The notes beneath the pieces were generated by a model, which saw nothing but the letters and a program-made list of their open reading frames with translations, was not told the origin of the DNA and made no database searches. The position numbers were made by a program, and so were the translations under genes. A stretch of DNA of 64,000 bases from Pithys albifrons albifrons (taxonomy: Eukaryota > Chordata > Aves > Passeriformes > Thamnophilidae): NCBI RefSeq assembly GCF_047495875.1, contig NC_092463.1:8140622-8204621 (forward strand), in the 5' to 3' direction. Positions 38,095 to 48,283 of this stretch are shown one piece after another (the first letter of the stretch is position 1; every line of letters begins with the position of its first letter).

Positions 38095-40597
38095 GAATGA
38101 GAGGAAGTCATCTCGTATTGTGACCAAACCTTCTTGAGCTTCCTCTTGTGAACCTCACCATTTTTCCTAAGCTCACTGTAATTTTACAAAATCCTTTTTG
38201 CAATGTGGATTTCAACTTCTCATGGAAAACTGGAGTGTCCAGACATGGTATCTGATGTCAACAAAATTAACTTTCTCAGACATACTTGTCCTGAGGAAGG
38301 CAGAATTAAATTTCTTTATGACCAGAGTTATTTTCCATAAACTCATCGTGATTGCATTAATTATGCTGCTATCTGTTAATTATTTCCTGATTTTCTTCCA
38401 TATCAGATTTTGCGTGCAGTCAATTCCAGATGAACCAACTGATAGTTATGCAAGGTTTTGTCAGTGACCTCTTTCTACACTGCTACAATAGCATCTCCCA
38501 GGCTTTGTGACTCCTCTAATTTTCCAAGAGCTGTTATAAATTGAGGTCAGTGGCTCAGAAAGCTGCTCTGCAAATTTTCTTAGAAAGCAGTGATCTGCAT
38601 TATCTTGGCCTGCAGACAAGTTTGGAAAAATTAAGTCTTCACATATGAACTGCTCCACACAGGGTTCCCTGTGACAAGCTTCAGTTATCTCAAAGCAACA
38701 TCTAGCAAAAGGTGGTCATATGGGCTATTTATAAAGTCAGAGAAGAGTAGGAAGTACTGCCAGAGGTGGTTCCTGCCATCCCCAGGCAGCAGAGGCCTCT
38801 GCAGATGCCATCTGTCTCTATGGATGAAAAAAAGTCCAAGTCAGTCAGAGTATGTGGTGCTTGTTGAATTTTTTTATGTGTGAGAGGTAGGTCATATGCC
38901 AACCTTATGCTCCCCATCCTGTAAACTGCAACCACAGGATTTATGATTCCCACCCTCTGACCAAGACAGCTGGCAGATCAAGATGGTATTAATGTCTTCC
39001 AATGCTGATTTTGTGCCTGTAAAGCTAGATTTTGCTTCATCATCAATTTCTGTGTTTCTTTTATAAACCCACTTTGCCTTAACCCCTTTCCAGGTTATAG
39101 AGGTTTCTGTATAGGTTTCTGTCTCGCAGCGCACCCACAAGTGCCCAGGCAGAGGTGTGTGTTTGAGTGTGCTGGAGATGTCCAGTTGAAGAAATAACAG
39201 AAAACAGCTATTCTCAGCACACTTTGTATGAGCAGAGTATTGTTCCCCTGCAAATAACCATAGTAAGCAGGCTGTGTTGTGGTCAGATGAGGTCTCCCTT
39301 GCTCATCTCAGCCTGTTGTTACCAGTCCCAAAGGAAGTTCTCCAGAGAAAGTGGTCTTTTGTCTCCTCCCTGACCGGGTAGTTTGCATAATCTGGTTAAA
39401 TAAAATGAATACACTCAGGCACAAAGAATTGTGGGGGAAAATGGTGGTATAAGTAAAGATGAGTGGTCCATCTAATCTGACAACAACATAATAAAATCAT
39501 TTATTTGTGTACACTGGAACAACTCCTTGGGACTGTGGTCTATTCCTGTTTCCCAACAACATTGTCATTGAAACAATGGGCAGTGTAATTACTGTGATAA
39601 AAAGGCATTATTGCTTCAGTTCTTCATCTGGCCCATGTGCAGAAGGAAGAGGTTTTCTTTATAATCTCCCTGCAGAAGGAGCACAGGGACCAGAAGGCTC
39701 CTTCTCCCACTGGCTCTGCCTGTACAAAAGATTTCTCCACACCGGAGACTGCAGTGTGAGAGCCTTTGTCTTAAATGAAAGGGCATAATACAGGCCTTCT
39801 GCCAGCACTGGCTACGAATGAAAGCAGTGCCTTTATGTACCAGCTAACTGCTGAACTGCAGACAATTCTGTAAAATCTGTACTCCTCGATTACCTCAGCT
39901 GCCTTTGCATTGCTAGAGTGCTACTGAGCCTTAAAAAGAGGAGGGCTGCAGGCGCCAGGCTGGAGCTTCACAAAGTCCATGTCACTAGGAGAGCAGAAAA
40001 CCTGCTTGCCCAGCATAGCCACCCCAGTGAGAATGAGGAGAGTGGATCAGGAGGGAGGCAAGATGAATACCTCGAAAACAGTTGTTCCAGTTATTTCTGC
40101 AGTGAGGCCAATTTGCTCTAGCAAACTGCATCTTAACTTCTCTTCAGTTTGGTTTCATTTAAAGGCTGCTAGTTTGGCAGATTGCTCGCTTGCTATGAGC
40201 TGGCTGCCCAGCTCCTGTATACCAGACTCTGCAGGAAGGAGCCCAGAGGTGAGCATTTTTCCACTGACCTTCATGAAAAACTCTTTTGAGTGGGTCCAAA
40301 GGCTCATAGGAAATCTGTGAACATGGCCTGGAGAGCCAAAACGCCAGTTAGTTTGTGTCAGTGTCACTCCCTGCCTTCATTGGAGCCGTATTGTCTGCCA
40401 CCCTTTAGAAGCTGGGCTGCAGTCCTTTGCCTGCTTCAAAATGCTCAAGTGGTTGCTTAAATCCTTCAGATTATTTAAACGGGGACACTCTGGCTGCTGC
40501 AATTCCAGCTTCCATACGGCCCCTGCCTTGGGGCTCTGACATCATGAAGTATTTGACTCTGTTAGGGACACAGGGAACTGCTCTCCCTGGCTGCAGT
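38095..40597. other. Unassigned single-copy DNA
   Basis: No gene or repeat recognised. Overlapping plus-strand frames at 39918-40320 include a minus-strand shadow and lack domains. Confidence 0.5.
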
Positions 40598-40690
40598 TAG
40601 AATCCTAGAACTGTTAAGCATGGAAAAGACCTCTGAGATCACTGAGTCCAACCACTACATTGCCACTAAGGGCACACTGATAGCAAAATA
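40598..40690 (-). mobile_element. CR1 LINE fragment, 3' end, antisense
   Basis: The plus strand reads 'TAGAATCCTAGAACTGTTAA', 'GCATGGAAAAGACCTCTGAG', 'ATCACTGAGTCCAACCACTA'. This is the inverted 3' end of the CR1 subfamily whose sense end is 'TTGGACTTGATGATCT..AAGGTCTTTTCCAACC'. The 3' terminus with tail remnant is at 40598. About 90 bp is preserved and the copy is inactive. Confidence 0.87.
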
Positions 40691-41851
40691 TGCTGACAAC
40701 GAAATCCTCCCTGGAGGTCTGATGTGGGTGACTACATGCTGTGGTGGGGCATACACGTCTCCATCTAATGAGAATTCCAAAAGAATATCAATAAGGGGCT
40801 GAGACGACCACTGCTGTTGCCAACACCCTCTTTTAGAAAAATGTTTACCCCACTGGAAGCATAACTGAAGTAAATTGAATGTGTCAGGCTGAGTAGGAAC
40901 ACCTACCCCCTCCTCAGAACTGCTCTCCCCTCATTTGACAAGGTACAAACAGAAAGCCCGTTCACATGTGAGTGGAGAGTACCAAACATTGCATCAAAAA
41001 GCAGGAGCCATCCTGTTACAATCTGCTGCTTGTCAGGATTTGACAGCGTTGTGAAATATAAATGATCTCTGTGATAGCAATGCCTGCCTCAGTCACCAGT
41101 AAACAACTCCCCTCATTAAAGAGATGCTTTAGAAATGACAGCACCAAATTATGTTAATAATTTTATGAAGTGCTCTTCAGCCAGAAATCCCAAAATGAGT
41201 TTTGCCATTCATTTGCCAAAAAAACATTTCTTTGCAAGCAGAGGCAAGTGGCCTTGCAGTTGAAAAACCGACACTATCAAACAGGCTCCAGTCAGTATGA
41301 AAATGGAGCATTTGGATGTATGAGAAAGGACTGTGAAGGAGTAGATGGACTTTTCCTAAAGCTCCTTTTTTTTTTCTTTAGAATATCATCTGTAACCTTT
41401 TTAGCCTCACAGATTGTCTTAGGTTCTGAGTTTGTTCAATGCCTAATTCAATATCCTTAGCCATGACAGTAACTCATAGGCCCAATCCTGCAATATAATC
41501 TTGCTAATGGTTATAAATGGCTAGATCTGAAATGTGCTTGATCTGAAACTATATTCTACTGTGCAGTGCCCTCTGCAACCTTGTTAAAAGAACAAATTCA
41601 GAAACAGCCCTTGGGAAAGAGTCCTGAGTCATCCTGCTTCCCTTCTTACCATTTGGATTTTCCTTGGAGAATTTTCGGTTAGGTTTTTGCCTTGATTTTC
41701 CTTATCTCTCAGATCTAGCGAGATTAGAGTCCAAGACAGAATGGCTGCAATGAAATCATTACAGATTCCACCTGCATCCCACACTGAGTCAGAGAGAAAT
41801 TAACAGGATAATACAGGCTGCATGTATTTCTCAAGTCAGAGATCACTGAGA

Positions 41852-42121
41852 TCAGTCCTTGTCAAGAATATCACTAGTAAGAAACAGGCTATAGGCAGTG
41901 ACAGATAATATTTCATAAGATTCCCAAGCTTCCTTTTTGGGATGAAAATATTTGATCCCTTTCTTGTCAGCAGGCTCACTTTGAGCTTCTTTTATAGTAA
42001 CATTCTCCACTGAAGGTTCAGTTTCCCTCACACTGTCTGCTCCTACTCCTTTTCTGCAGAGTTCTAGTTGTACCTGCCCTTGCACAGGAGCTGCACTGCA
42101 GTGAGACCCTCCACCCATCAC
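41852..42121 (-). other. Unconfirmed 89-codon open frame
   Basis: The predicted peptide is hydrophilic and rather protein-like in its C-terminal half (E/K/D-rich, with 'EPSVENVTIKEAQSEPADKK' and 'GIKYFHPKKEAWESYEIL'), with no low-complexity explanation. A 'TTACAG' string lies just upstream on the minus strand, compatible with but not proof of a splice acceptor. I do not recognise a family. Chance is the default explanation; a decayed or rapidly evolving exon is the alternative. Confidence 0.15.
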
Positions 42122-42391
42122 CCTCTGTAAGGTGGATCTAATGCAGGAATCTCTTCTGTGCCTTTAATGTGGCAGGGAAAGTCATTTTTGGTGTGGACAG
42201 GTCCTGTCAGTCCTGGATGTCATATCTTTATTACATTGTTCAGTTTCTCATTTTCTGAAGATTTTTAACTGGTTGGTTAAGTTATTCCAGAAGGCAATAT
42301 TTTCTCCTCTTCCTTTTTATTTCTCAGACTTCCATATAATGGTCGATATAGCTGGCTGCAGCCATGTTAATACAGTTAAAAAAACCCAAAC

Positions 42392-42413
42392 ATATATATG
42401 TATATATATATAA
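42392..42413. repeat. Short (TA)n run
   Basis: Alternating AT/TA of about 22 bp with one G interruption. Simple repeat with no associated gene. Confidence 0.9.
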
Positions 42414-43352
42414 AGGCAATAATTTCTACTGCTGAAACTGAAAACACACATTGTTACTCCTTTCCAATTGGATATGTGAGTTCATACAAGAACTTCATAC
42501 TAATTCTGTCTGTCCCTCAGTCTTCTATAAATCTAGGAAAAAGCACGTGAATTTTATTAAAACACAAATATTCCAAATAATCCAGCTTTCATATTTACAA
42601 GCATAGCATATGGATGCCAAGCGTAGGAGTAATCATGGTGTTATACAGCAAAAGAAGACACTGATTTCATGACCTGTTATATGATGCAGTTACTCCGCCT
42701 CTAACTCTCCTTTTGGAATTGTTTGGTTATTATCATGCCCGGGACGTTTAAAGACCTGGTGATAAATTGCACATGTTGTTTCTATTAACAGTAAATGTTC
42801 ATTTGTGTTAAATACCTTCCCATTTTTAAAGTGTTTGGTCTCCATCAATCTGCTGCTGAGACAAAACAATTTCCTTTGTGATGGTGTAGAGCTAAGTAAG
42901 ACTTTCACTCTGACAGAGAATTTTGATTTACTCCATATAACATCCGTGTCTGTTCTGACAGATGGAGACCACACACTGCCCTTGCTGTGTTACAACTGGT
43001 ATCTTCAGCAAGCACTAAGTGGGTTGAATAGTTTGGTTCACACTGGGGCAAGGCTTGAATATGGAGGAAATGAGTATTTAAGGACATTCTCACTCCCAGG
43101 TTGAAATTTTCAGAGTTGATTTCCACCCACAGGAGTTGTGCAAGTGTCCCGTCAGCTTTTTAGGTAGGTGAGACAAAGATGCGCCTCTTGGAGGAATATC
43201 CGTAACTAAAGACATTGTTTCTGCACACCTGCACAACCTGCCTTTACTTTTAACCTTGACATTTTGCTGGCATCAGAAGAGACTGAAGATTAACCACTGA
43301 ACCACGGGCATTCCCCACTGGGCACCAGCAGTCTGTTTGCCTTCAGGGTACA

Positions 43353-43470
43353 GAGCAGTGATGGTTTCCTGACATCCGATCCCGTCAGATCTCGGAAGAT
43401 AAGCAGGGTCAGCCCCGGATTAGTACTTGGATGGGAGATCTCCTGGGAAATGCTGGGTGCTCTAGGGTCT
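43353..43470 (+). pseudogene. 5S rRNA-like sequence (probable pseudogene)
   Basis: From about 43366 to 43470 the plus strand follows vertebrate 5S rRNA almost base for base: 'CCGATCCCGTCAGATCTCGG', 'AAGATAAGCAGGGTCAG', 'GGATTAGTACTTGGATGGGA' and 'GATCTCCTGGGAAATGCTGG' then 'GTGCTCTAGGG'. The TFIIIA/Pol III internal control region is largely kept: box A at 43397-43410 (AGATAAGCAGGGTC for AGCTAAGCAGGGTC) and box C at 43428-43443 (TGGATGGGAGATCTCC for TGGATGGGAGACCGCC), with a one-base insertion between. The first ~20 bases are poorly matched and a few bases are missing near 43373. No T-run terminator follows. By eye the core is about four-fifths identical. A functional 5S gene is unlikely. A 5S-derived SINE is an alternative, but no second copy is seen here. 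Confidence 0.85.
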
Positions 43471-43670
43471 AGTCCTGAGGACTTCACTGTCACCGCCCAA
43501 GCTCGCTCGGCTGTGGCAGATGAACCTCAGGACTTAAACGGTGGGACCAGTTCTGCGCACGCTGAGCCTCACCTAAAAAATGCACTGCGCAGGCTGGAAG
43601 GGCACACCCACGCGGGGACAGCCCTTCCCAAATCTTCGGTCGGGAAGCCGAGCCCCAACACAGAGCAGTG
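43471..43670. other. CpG-dense flank downstream of the 5S-like sequence
   Basis: About 12 CpG dinucleotides fall within roughly 190 bp (43490-43650), including clusters at 43554-43561, 43609-43614 and 43638-43650. This is far denser than the CpG-poor surroundings. It directly abuts the 5S-like sequence, so it may be GC-rich 5S rDNA spacer carried along with it. An unrelated small CpG island is the alternative. No promoter or exon is recognisable. Confidence 0.5.
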
Positions 43671-44761
43671 AGAGAGTGCTCTGCAACACAGCTCTTAAGT
43701 CAGCCCCACAGCCAGAAAGGCAAGTTTGGAAGGGATTTCAGCATCTACCTGTGCTTGGCCAGGCTGTCCTTGGTTTGTCACAGGCTGGGAAGGAGGGTGC
43801 CCACATCTTCAGCATCCAACCACAAGCTTGTAATGCATCCCCTTTGGGTTTGCATTTCTTGCAGAATGAATGATGGGTGTTTGAAAAACACTGCGATTGT
43901 ATTAGACACCACCACAAACAAGTAATAACTATTGCTACATGTGATGAATTTCATTGTATTCCTAGGGCATAGAATTGCTCACTTTGGCTGATGTTCACGA
44001 TTCCCCACCTTCCCACCTCTGCTCTCAGCATTAATGAGATGCAATTAGGACTGTAGAATCAGTGCAACTATTCTGGTCTTTTTGCAATTGGCATGTTTTC
44101 TAATGAGCTTTTTTTTTTTTTTTTTTTTACTTACTTGGTTTGAAAACAAACACAGAATCCTGATACATTTAATCTGACAAGGAAGCCACAGCTGTCAAGA
44201 ACTGTACTAAGGTGTGAATGAAAAGCTTATGCTGACAGAGGAATCTGGACTCACAGCACTGATTTCCTTGGGCAAGTTCAACTGCAGCCTGCTGACAACA
44301 GAAGTTACACAAGAGCACAGCTCCTTGCCAGGTTGCCTTTCTTAACACTATGTGGTTGTTCTTTCCTTTCGTCTGCCGTTAAGATGAGGGAAACAACCAT
44401 CCAGAAGAGAGACGGTGACAGAAAGTCCAGCCTGCTTGAACCAAGGAAGCTTTCCCTGTAGAAAGGCAGGACTAGAAGGGCTGGGATAACATGAAGTGAA
44501 GTTCCCAGGGAGAGATTCTGACACTATTCATTGCAATGCCCGTTGAAAGCTTTATTAAGCCAAAATAAATGGTGTCATTTACAATGTCTTCCTTGCAACA
44601 GCTTCTTTAAATTACTTTATGTTTATCAGTTCATGCTAACAACTGGAGTTGACCCAGTATGAAGTGGAAGATATTTACTCTGTTTAGGAAAAGACTGTAG
44701 CACAGCAATTGGTAAGTCTCAAGCTTGAAAATGATATGGTTTTATAAATAGTGAAGCTTCC
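43671..44761. other. Unassigned single-copy DNA with a poly(T) tract
   Basis: No gene recognised. A run of 20 T lies at 44109-44128. The interval separates the 5S-like locus from the first LTR copy. Confidence 0.5.
44109..44128 (+). repeat. Poly(T) tract, 20 T
   Basis: Uninterrupted T20. It could be the inverted A-tail of an old minus-strand retroposon, but no body is recognised to its right. Confidence 0.95.
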
Positions 44762-45117
44762 TGTGATGGGTTTGATCCATGGCTTCCTCAGTAACTAAGT
44801 GTAACTAAGAAAGTGGACATTACAAAATATTCCACACGTGTTTTCCATGTAACAGAGGAGGAGGGGAAATAGGAAGGGGTTTTGTCTTCCTGGTCCCAGC
44901 AAGATACACTGCCATCCCAGGAGGGATGGGGAGGTCCAAGCCCAGAGCACCAGCTTACCCCTTTTGAGATGATGTAATATGGTATGGAATGCAATATTAT
45001 TGGCTAGAAGAAGTCAGCTGTTAGCTAGCCCAGCTCAGCTCAAGTCAGCTGACAATTCTAGGCCTTGTCTGAACTTTAAAGCCTAAATTTTTGGCCTACT
45101 TGGCCAAACCCATAACA
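44762..45117 (+). mobile_element. Endogenous retrovirus LTR, copy 1
   Basis: Begins TGTGATGGGTTTGATCC and ends CCATAACA, the TG...CA form of a retroviral LTR. The first ~150 bp align with the copy at 50880: shared blocks include 'CTTCCTCAGTAA', 'GTAACTAAG', 'TATTCCACAC', 'CATGTAACA' and 'ATAGGAAG'. The right half has 'GTAATATGGTATGGAATGCA', a block seen in avian ERV LTRs near 'TATGGAATATC'. Flanking pentamers are CTTCC (44757-44761) and CTCCC (45118-45122), a possible target-site duplication with one mismatch. No primer-binding site follows, so it is either a solo LTR or one end of a heavily rearranged provirus. LTRs carry retroviral promoter and polyadenylation signals; none is assigned confidently here. 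Confidence 0.68.
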
Positions 45118-45216
45118 CTCCCTCTTGACTCCATGGAGTAGATGGAAGATGACATGCTGTGTGTCTGCATGAAGCCATAAATTTCAGGCTTACTTTCCAA
45201 TTCTGCACTGCTGATC

Positions 45217-45494
45217 TTGTTATGGAGGAATGGGAATCAGTCTGCCCCTCTTGATTTGAAAGCACTTGCTGTTTATCCTGTGTCAGTGGATGAAATCCAA
45301 ACCAGATTCCCAGTGTCAGTGATTGCAAGGGATATCGACCGAAACTCCAGCTTTGTGCTTACCAAAATTGCCTCAGAGCCCTACATTTTGGAAATCACAG
45401 AAGCAGAAGGTTGGTTTTATTCATATTATCCTGTAAACAGTGGGGGCTGCCTATATGAGACAGGTGCCATTTCCCAGCTTCACGGCACACATGC
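45217..45494 (+). other. Unrecognised open frame running into CR1
   Basis: A frame opening at 45217 stays open for about 90 codons of non-repeat sequence ('ALAVYPVSVDEIQTRF', 'VIARDIDRNSSFVLTKIASE') and then enters the following CR1 fragment in the CR1 ORF2 reading frame ('RLRELGLFSLEKRRLWGDL'), ending at 45576. The non-repeat part has no recognised family. Because it follows an LTR by 100 bp, decayed retroviral internal sequence is possible, and so is chance. Confidence 0.2.
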
Positions 45495-45497
45495 AGA

Positions 45498-45882
45498 CAG
45501 GCTAAGAGAGTTGGGGTTGTTCAGCCTGGAGAAGAGAAGACTTTGGGGAGACCTTACAGCATCTTCCAGTACCTGAGGCAGTTATAAGAGAGCTGGAGAG
45601 GGACTTTTAACAAGGCATGCAGTGATAGCAAAAGGAATAATGTCTTAAAACCAACAGAGAATGGGGTTTAGATAGGATATTGACTGTGAAGGTAGAGAGG
45701 CACTGACACAGGTGACCCAAAGAAGCTGTGGGTGCCCCATCCCTGGAAGTGTTTCAAGGTCAGGTTTAATGAGGCTTTGAGCAACCTGATCTAGTGAAAA
45801 GGGATCCTGCCCATGGCAGAGGAGTTGAAACTACATGATCTTTAGGGTCCCTTCCAACACAAACCATTTTGTGATTCTATGA
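45498..45882 (+). mobile_element. CR1 LINE fragment, 3' end of ORF2 plus 3' UTR, sense
   Basis: Starts in the C-terminal ORF2 codons ('RLRELGLFSLEKRRL'), then runs through the CR1 3' UTR blocks 'GAGCTGGAGAGGGACTTTTA', 'GATAGGATATTGACTGTGAA', 'GTGGGTGCCCCATCCCTGGA', 'GAGCAACCTGATCTAGTG' and 'GGTCCCTTCCAACACAAACC' to the tail 'TGATTCTATGA' at about 45882. This is the best-preserved sense CR1 3' end in the window, about 385 bp and 5'-truncated. Its ORF2 portion is too short to be active. Confidence 0.95.
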
Positions 45883-47084
45883 AGGGGCAATGCAAACACA
45901 TACCTGTGGGTGTAGTTAGAGGGGGATGAGAGTCAGAAAGTCGCTAGTGTTTCACACAGCTTGGAGTCTGCGATTATAAAAAGTGAAAAGACCTGTAAAA
46001 ATGGGAATGTGGGAGAATTGTCAAGCCCTTAGTTGAATCCCAGCTTACTGTGATGTGGCAAAAAGGTTTTCTTCATCTGCCCAGACTGTAATCTCTGTGA
46101 AACAGAGCAAATGCTGGTATTCTGGCTGAATTGTTACATCTCTGTTACAGTAAGACTCGTGTATATTTTTAAAATGTCCAAATACTGTTTATACACATCA
46201 CAGAAAATAATAAATATGTGTAATACTAACTCTGCAACAGACTTTTAATACACCAGCCATTGAGTGTATAAAAATACGCTCACACTCTTATCATTGCTCC
46301 TTTAAAATAACATTATTTTTTCAACAAAGCCCAATTACACCAACAAGAATTCCACCAAGAATAGAAAGTTCTCTGTCCTCAGACAGCTCATGTATCTTGC
46401 TTAGTCTTTTGAGAGCCCTAAAAGCAAAATTTAGTAGTTTGTTTTCAGCAACACTCTTCTACAAAGGAGACAAAGAATAATTTATTTTTGATTCATGGGA
46501 GTGGTTAAGCAGGGGATCACCAGCTTATATTTTGATTACTATCTTCGTGGAATATCTTATGGACTCTAATTAAATAAACAATTTCACATGTCTATAAATG
46601 TCAGGGTTCAGTGGTGGAACCTTTTGCTTGTGGCTAGAGTTGGATCAAGCGTGTATCAAAGACAGTTATGTGTGTAATATTTCTAACCAGACCTCTTACA
46701 GTAAATTTCCGATAAGGTTTTAAATGTGTTCTAGGGAGGGGTCTGAGATGAATCCATGTTATTTTGGGTTTGCTTAGTGTTGTTTTACAGAAATACACAG
46801 TAATGCTCAACTAACTGTAGTCATTGGTAAGAGTAAGTCATTGGAACAAGTACTGCATTCATTGACATGCTGTGGTCCTGGTCAGAATTGTGGAGGTAAA
46901 GCTTTAGGGCAAAAAGGTTTAATGCCTCTCCAGAAGCTTACTGGGAATCCAAGTTGCACAGGAGAGACGAGCAGAGGGAGGGGAGGACCCAGCCAGACAC
47001 CTCAGGGGAAGCTGCTCTTACTGTGCCACAGCGCAGGGACATGGATGGTACAGCGATGATTAAGTCCTCATGTCACACCAAGAT
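45883..47084. other. Unassigned AT-rich DNA
   Basis: No recognised gene or repeat. AT-rich to about 46600, becoming more mixed before the microsatellite. It might hold decayed retroviral internal sequence if the two flanking LTRs belong to one provirus, but nothing in it is recognisable as gag, pol or env. Confidence 0.4.
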
Positions 47085-47652
47085 TTCCTTCCTTCCTTCC
47101 TTCCTTCCTTCCTTCCTTCCTTCCTTCCTTCCTTCCTTCCTTCCTTCCTTCCTTCCTTCCTTCCTTCCTTCCTTCCTTCCTTCCTTCCTTCCTTCCTTCC
47201 TTCCTTCCTTCCTTCCTTCCTTCCTTCCTTCCTTCCTTCCTTCCTTCCTTCCTTCCTTCCTTCCTTCCTTCCTTCCTTCCTTCCTTCCTTCCTTCCTTCC
47301 TTCCTTCCTTCCTTCCTTCCTTCCTTCCTTCCTTCCTTCCTTCCTTCCTTCCTTCCTTCCTTCCTTCCTTCCTTCCTTCCTTCCTTCCTTCCTTCCTTCC
47401 TTCCTTCCTTCCTTCCTTCCTTCCTTCCTTCCTTCCTTCCTTCCTTCCTTCCTTCCTTCCTTCCTTCCTTCCTTCCTTCCTTCCTTCCTTCCTTCCTTCC
47501 TTCCTTCCTTCCTTCCTTCCTTCCTTCCTTCCTTCCTTCCTTCCTTCCTTCCTTCCTTCCTTCCTTCCTTCCTTCCTTCCTTCCTTCCTTCCTTCCTTCC
47601 TTCCTTCCTTCCTTCCTTCCTTCCTTCCTTCCTTCCTTCCTTCCTTCCTTCC
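47085..47652 (+). repeat. (TTCC)142 microsatellite, perfect, 568 bp
   Basis: From 47085 to 47652 the sequence is an uninterrupted TTCC tetranucleotide, 142 units, with no substitution visible. It is a pure polypyrimidine strand (polypurine on the complement) with mirror symmetry, the class able to form intramolecular triplex (H-DNA). Frames of 226-291 codons across it (poly-SFLP on plus, poly-EGRK on minus) are translation artefacts. Length and purity suggest a recent, unstable expansion or an assembly-sensitive locus. The right edge degenerates into CCCT units. Confidence 0.98.
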
Positions 47653-47770
47653 CTCCCTCCCTCCCTCCCTCCCTCCCTCCCTCCCTCCCTCCCTTCCTTC
47701 CCTCCCTTCCTCCTTCCTTCCCTCCCTTCCTCCTTCCTTCTCTTGCAACTATTTTCCCTCTTTCCCTCCC
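47653..47770 (+). repeat. (CCCT)n and degenerate pyrimidine repeat
   Basis: CCCT/CTCC units from 47653 to about 47694, then mixed CTTCC/CCCTCC blocks ('CCCTCCCTTCCTCCTTCCTT' type, duplicated at about 47699-47739), fading out by about 47770. This is the degenerate edge of the TTCC array, with period and base composition drifting away from the pure core. Confidence 0.92.
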
Positions 47771-48283
47771 TTTCTCACTACTCTGCCTGTTCCTTCCCCA
47801 ACAGTCCATCTTTCACATCAATATTATAAGAAACCCCAATTAATCTCTGCATCACAGATGACTTGTCTTAAGTGTCACAGCTATCTGGGATTTTGATTCA
47901 TAATGAAATGAAGATCATGTGATCGTCCTTTAGCCTTTTTTTTTTTCTTGGTCTGGACAACCTTGTCATAATGTTCAGTTGCATTAAATCAGTGCATTTG
48001 GACTATCACCATAAATAAGATGCACTAAACATGTCAAAACAAGTTCTTATGTAATACAGATCTCTGTGGTTTCATTTACTACTAACACCCTTCATAAGTC
48101 ATAACAGGGAACGAAGCAATCTCTGTGATATGGAAATTTCTTCTCAAGTGCATAAATTATATCTTAATGCTTCAATTGCTTGAAAAGTGGGACAGTCCCA
48201 CAGGTCACCATTTCCATTCTGGTGTTAAGATTTCCAAATATTAGCAATGATTTCTCTTTTATGGGCAGGATTAACTTTACAGG
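47771..48283. other. Unassigned DNA between microsatellite and solo LTR
   Basis: No recognised gene or repeat. A T-run lies near 47938-47947. Confidence 0.5.
48279..48283. repeat. Target-site duplication, left copy (ACAGG)
   Basis: Five bases directly abutting the LTR terminus at 48284, identical to 48818-48822. It marks the left insertion boundary of the solo LTR. Confidence 0.85.

Larger units (their letters stand above)
40691..43352. other. Unassigned single-copy DNA
   Basis: No gene confirmed. A (TA)n run lies at 42392-42413. An 89-codon minus-strand frame at 41852-42121 is flagged separately as a lead. Sequence around 40960-41165 is AT-rich and free of recognisable repeats. Confidence 0.45.

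Noticed and set aside
46954..47843. Four long open frames (226-291 codons) over the TTCC array, plus and minus strand
   Set aside because: They are translations of a period-4 repeat with no stop codon in these frames (repeating SFLP or EGRK). No domain, and expected by construction.
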